Assembly (NCBI GenBank): GCA_033782935.1
Contig: JAWQEG010000508.1
Location: forward strand, 615,501 to 679,500
Reading direction: 5' to 3'
Length of the DNA stretch: 64,000 nt
Source of the DNA: Petrolisthes cinctipes
Taxonomy: Eukaryota; Arthropoda; Malacostraca; Decapoda; Porcellanidae
The translations under genes and the position numbers were made by a program. The notes beneath the pieces are model-generated. The model was not told the DNA's origin. It searched no databases and worked only from the letters and a program-made list of their open reading frames with translations. How positions within the stretch are numbered: position 1 is the first letter of the stretch; every line of letters starts with the position of its first letter. Of this stretch, positions 60,213 through 64,000 are shown piece by piece.

Positions 60213-61204
60213 GCATGTTTTTAGCCTATATTTTGAAAATATTCTAGCACTGTACAGATTGCTTCTGGGACCCCAAAATATTGAATTTTCGGGTGTTTTG
60301 AGCCTGAATTTGAGATATAAACGGGTACAGAAGATACATGCACATATTGACTTTGGGCACCAAAAATATCGATTTTCAGCATGTTTTGGGCCTGAATTTT
60401 GAAAATACTCTAACACGGAGTAGGCATGTACAGATCGCTTCTGGGACCCCAAAATATCGAATTTTCGGGTGTTTAGGGCCAGAATTTGAGATATAAACGG
60501 GTACAGAAGTAGCATGCACATATCGACTTTTGGGCACCTAAAAGATCGATTTTCAGTATGTTTTTGGCCTGTATTTTGAAAATACTCTAACACGGAGTAG
60601 GCATGTACAGATACCTTCTGGGACCTCTAAATATCGAATTTTCGGGTGTTTTGGGACTGAATTTGAGGTATCGATTTTTTGGCACCTAAAATGTCGATTT
60701 TTAGCATGTTTTTAGCCTATATTTTGAAAATATTCTAGCACTGTGTAGGCATGTACAGATTGCTTCTGGGACCCCAAAATATTGAATTTTCGGGTGTTTT
60801 GAGCCTGAATTTGAGATATAAACGGGTACTGAAGATACATGCACATATTGACTTTGGGCATCTAAAATATCGATTTTCAGCATGTTTTGGGCCTGTATTT
60901 TGAAAATACTCTAACACTGAGTAGGCATGTACAGATCGCTTCTGGGACCCCAAAATATTGAATTTTCGGGTGTTTTGAGCCTGAATTTGAGATATAAACG
61001 GGTACTGAAGATGCATGCGCATATCGACTTTTGTGCACCTAAAAGATCGATTTTCAGTATGTTTTGAGAATGTATTTTGAAAATACTCTAACACGGAGTA
61101 GGCATGTACAGATCGCTTCTGGGACCCCTAAATATCGAATTTTCGGGTGTTTTGGGACTGAATTTGAGATATCAACTTTTTGGCACCTAAAAGATCGATT
61201 TTTA
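60213..61204 (+). repeat. Complete hexamer (992 bp)
   Basis: M1 60213, M2 60379 (GAAGTAGCATGC, palindrome lost), M3 60556 (TTTGAGGTATCG), M4 60704, M5 60880 (GATCGCTTC and GCATGCGCATATCG), M6 61057 (GAGAATGTATT, ATATCAAC). Confidence 0.93.
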
Positions 61205-61694
61205 GCATGTTTTTAGCCTATATTTTGAAAATATTCTAGCACTGTACAGATTGCTTCTGGGACCCCAAAATATTGAATTTTCGGGTGTTTTGAGCCTGAA
61301 TTTGAGATATAAACGGGTACAGAAGATACATGCACATATTGACTTTGGGCACCAAAAATATCGATTTTCAGCATGTTTTGGGCCTGAATTTTGAAAATAC
61401 TCTAACACGGAGTAGGCATGTACAGATCGCTTCTGGGACCCCAAAATATCGAATTTTCGGGTGTTTAGGGCCAGAATTTGAGATATAAACGGGTACTGAA
61501 GATACATGCACATATTGACTTTGGGCATCTAAAATATCGATTTTCAGTATGTTTTGAGCATGTATTTTGAAAATACTCTAACACGGAGTAGGCATGTACA
61601 GATCGCTTCTGGGACCCCTAAATATCGAATTTTCGGGTGTTTTGGGACTGAATTTGAGATATCAACTTTTTGGCACCTAAAAGATCGATTTTTA
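61205..61694 (+). repeat. Trimer with M2/M4 fusion (490 bp)
   Basis: M1 61205 (166 bp), M2/M4 hybrid 61371 (176 bp; M2 through GGGCCAG, then GGTACTGAAG, ATACATG and GGGCATC), M6 61547 (ATATCAAC). This is the only M2/M4 fusion in the window; the tail joins directly to an M6 start. Confidence 0.9.
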
Positions 61695-62185
61695 GCATGT
61701 TTTTAGCCTATATTTTGAAAATATTCTAGCACTGTACAGATTGCTTCTGGGACCCCAAAATATTGAATTTTCGGGTGTTTTGAGCCTCAATTTGAGATAT
61801 AAACGGGTACAGAAGATACATGCACATATTGACTTTGGGCATCTAAAATATCGATTTTCAGCATGTTTTGGGCCTGTATTTTGAAAATACTCTAACACTG
61901 AGTAGGCATGTACAGATTGCTTCTGGGACCCCAAAATATTGAATTTTCGGGTGTTTTGAGCCTGAATTTGAGATATAAACGGGTACTGAAGATGCATGCA
62001 CATATCGACTTTTGTGCACCTAAAAGATCGATTTTCAGTATGTTTTGAGCATGTATTTTGAAAATACTCTAACACGGAGTAGGCATATACAGATCACTTC
62101 TGGGACCCCTAAATATCGAATTTTCGGGTGTTTTGGGACTGAATTTGAGATATCGACTTTTTGGCACCTAAAAGATCTATTTTTA
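61695..62185 (+). repeat. Trimer HOR variant (491 bp)
   Basis: M1/M4 hybrid 61695 (166 bp, GCCTCAATTTG), M5 61861, M6 62038 (CATATACAGATCAC and GATCTATTTTTA). The two linked changes in M6 are shared with 55146. Confidence 0.92.
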
Positions 62186-63177
62186 GCATGTTTTTAGCCT
62201 ATATTTTGAAAATATTCTAGCACTGTACAGATTGCTTCTGGGACCCCAAAATATTGAATTTTCGGGTGTTTTGAGCCTGAATTTGAGATATAAACGGGTA
62301 CAGAAGATACATGCACATATTGACTTTGGGCACCAAAAATATCGATTTTCAGCATGTTTTGGGCCTGAATTTTGAAAATACTCTAACACGGAGTAGGCAT
62401 GTACAGATCGCTTCTGGGACCCCAAAATATCGAATTTTCGGGTGTTTAGGGCCAGAATTTGAGATATAAACGGGTACAGAAGATTTATGCACATATCGAC
62501 TTTTGGGCACCTAAAAGATCGATTTTCAGTATGTTTTTGGCCTGTATTTTGAAAATACTCTAACACGGAGTAGGCATGTACAGATACCTTCTGGGACCTC
62601 TAAATATCGAATTTTAGGGTGTTTTGGGACTGAATTTGAGATATCGATTTTTTGGCACCTAAAATGTCGATTTTTAGCATGTTTTTAGCCTATATTTTGA
62701 AAATATTCTAGCACTGTGTAGGCATGTACAGATTGCTTCTGGGACCCCAAAATATTGAATTTTCGGGTGTTTTGAGCCTGAATTTGAGATATAAACGGGT
62801 ACTGAAGATACATGCACATATTGACTTTGGGCATCTAAAATATCGATTTTCAGCATGTTTTGGGCCTGTATTTTAAAAATACTCTAACACGGAGTAGGCA
62901 TGTACAGATCGCTTCTGGGACCCCAAAATATCGAATTTTCGGGTGTTTAGGGCCAGAATTTGAGATATAAACGGGTACTGAAGATGCATGCACATATCGA
63001 CTTTTGTGCACCTAAAAGATCGATTTTCAGTATGTTTTGAGCATGTATTTTGAAAATACTCTAACACGGAGTAGGCATGTACAGATCGCTTCTGGGACCC
63101 CTAAATATCGAATTTTCGGGTGTTTTGGGACTGAATTTGAGATATCGACTTTTTGGCACCTAAAAGATCGATTTTTA
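62186..63177 (+). repeat. Hexamer with mosaic M5 (992 bp), copy of 55294-56285
   Basis: M1 62186, M2 62352 (AGATTTATGCAC), M3 62529 (ATTTTAGGGTG), M4 62677, M5/M2/M5 mosaic 62853 (TATTTTAAAAATAC), M6 63030. The G to A change in the mosaic alters the centre of the conserved dyad but leaves its arms. Confidence 0.92.
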
Positions 63178-63491
63178 GCATGTTTTTAGCCTATATTTTG
63201 AAAATATTCTAGCACTGTACAGATTGCTTCTGGGACCCCAAAATATTGAATTTTCGGGTGTTTTGAGCCTGAATTTGAGATATAAACGGGTACAGAAGAT
63301 ACATGCACATATTGACTTTGGGCACCAAAAATATCGATTTTCAGCATGTTTTGGGCCTGAATTTTGAAAATACTCTAACACGGAGTAGGCATGTACAGAT
63401 CGCTTCTGGGACCCCAAAATATCGAATTTTCGGGTGTTTAGGGCCAGAATTTGAGATATCGATTTTTTGGCACCTAAAATGTCGATTTTCA
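63178..63491 (+). repeat. Dimer HOR variant (314 bp), copy of 56286-56599
   Basis: M1 63178 (166 bp) and M2/M3 hybrid 63344 (148 bp), with the GAGATATCGATTTTTTGG junction. Confidence 0.92.
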
Positions 63492-64000
63492 GCATGTTTT
63501 TAGCCTATATTTTGAAAATATTCTAGCACTGTACAGATTGCTTCTGGGACCCCAAAATATTGAATTTTCGGGTGTTTTGAGCCTGAATTTGAGATATAAA
63601 CGGGTACAGAAGATACATGCACATATTGACTTTGGGCACCAAAAATATCGATTTTCAGCATGTTTTGGGCCTGAATTTTGAAAATACTCTAACACGGAGT
63701 AGGCATGTACAGATCGCTTCTGGGACCCCAAAATATCGAATTTTCGGGTGTTTAGGGCCAGAATTTGAGATATAAACGGGTACAGAAGATGCATGCACAA
63801 ATCGACTTTTGGGCACCTAAAAGATCGATTTTCAGTATGTTTTTGGCCTGTATTTTGAAAATACTCTAACACGGAGTAGGCATGTACAGATACCTTCTGG
63901 GACCTCTAAATATCGAATTTTAGGGTGTTTAGGGACTGAATTTGAGATATCGATTTTTTGGCACCTAAAATGTCGATTTTTAGCATGTTTTTAGCCTATA
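63492..64000 (+). repeat. Array end in this window: M1, M2, M3 and a truncated M4
   Basis: M1 63492, M2 63658 (GCACAAATCGAC), M3 63835 (ATTTTAGGGTGTTTAGGG, as at 56943), then the first 18 bp of M4 at 63983. The array continues beyond the window. Confidence 0.92.

Larger units (their letters stand above)
1..64000 (+). repeat. Uninterrupted satellite DNA array with hexameric higher-order repeats
   Basis: Every base from 33 to the end falls into consecutive monomers of 146-178 bp that start GCATG or GTATG; bases 1-32 are the tail of one more. About 390 monomers are present, all head to tail. Three length and sequence types (A 166/176 bp, B 177 bp, C 148 bp) follow each other as A-B-C, and two diverged A-B-C trimers make a 992-bp hexamer. 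One M2 monomer counted by hand has 74 G/C of 177. No inserted element, inversion or non-satellite base was found. Arrays like this are typical of eukaryotic centromeric or heterochromatic satellites; the family itself is not one I recognise. No gene is supported anywhere in the window. Confidence 0.97.
54655..64000 (+). repeat. Segment pair 6892 bp apart (about 54.7-57.1 and 61.5-64.0 kb)
   Basis: Starts 54803, 55294, 55785, 55961, 56286, 56600 and 57091 recur exactly 6892 bp later. Shared markers are CATATACAGATCAC, AGATTTATGCAC, the M5/M2/M5 mosaic and ATTTTAGGGTGTTTAGGG. The pairing runs to the window edge. A related pair 3249-3251 bp apart links 54164-55960 with 57415-59209. Confidence 0.85.

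Noticed and set aside
1..64000. CRISPR array
   Set aside because: Repeats are contiguous without unique spacers, and unit length and homogeneity fit satellite DNA.
1..64000. Mobile element, LTR or target-site duplication inside the array
   Set aside because: Monomer tiling accounts for every base, with no leftover segment larger than one or two bases.
1..64000. Known satellite families of similar length (Arabidopsis 178-bp centromere repeat, primate alpha satellite)
   Set aside because: As far as I can recall their sequences, the diagnostic motifs here (GTAGGCATGTACAG, TTTTCGGGTGTTT) do not match; only the length is similar. A database search was not possible.

Overview
The whole 64 kb window is one uninterrupted, head-to-tail satellite DNA array. 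I tiled it base by base and found no protein-coding gene, RNA gene, transposon, microsatellite tract or unique sequence. The tiling gives about 390 monomers (388 complete plus one cut at each window edge), all in the same orientation and all 146-178 bp long. Such an array points to a eukaryotic centromeric, pericentromeric or heterochromatic region. Many diagnostic differences between monomer types are CpG to TpG or CpA, which suggests a genome that methylates cytosine. A plant would fit this and the monomer length, but I do not recognise the family and cannot name the species.

The ancestral monomer is about 177 bp. Three types alternate: A (starts GCATGTTTTTAG, 176 bp, or 166 bp after a 10-bp deletion), B (starts GCATGTTTTGGG, 177 bp) and C (starts GTATGTTTT, 148 bp after a 29-bp deletion). 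A-B-C is a trimer of about 501 bp. Two diverged trimers form a hexameric higher-order repeat (HOR), M1-M2-M3-M4-M5-M6, of 166+177+148+176+177+148 = 992 bp. I count 32 complete hexamers (20 at 992 bp, six at 1002 bp, the rest 991 or 993 bp). The remainder are in-register HOR variants: dimers (314-325 bp), trimers (490-501 bp), tetramers (637-640 bp), pentamers (814-816 bp), octamers (1317 bp), a 9-mer (1494 bp) and decamers (1670-1671 bp). Each is explained by hybrid monomers whose head is of one type and tail of another.

Layout. 1-5770: tetramer and hexamer mixture. 5771-33315: a domain built of hexamers and decamers, amplified by an old duplication of about 10 kb and a recent 5108-bp tandem duplication. 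33316-53171: hexamers mixed with pentamers, with segment pairs 3614, 5923 and about 11345 bp apart. 53172-64000: a mosaic of tetramers, trimers, dimers and mosaic M5 units, with segment pairs 3249 and 6892 bp apart. The window start (about 100-2150) is most like 33.1-35.1 kb.

Open reading frames on both strands (the longest about 178 codons) are by-products of 177 bp being 59 codons long. They start and stop at the same places in each repeat and are not annotated as genes. Below, 'M2/M3 hybrid' means M2 head and M3 tail. Strand '+' is only the orientation in which I define the monomers.
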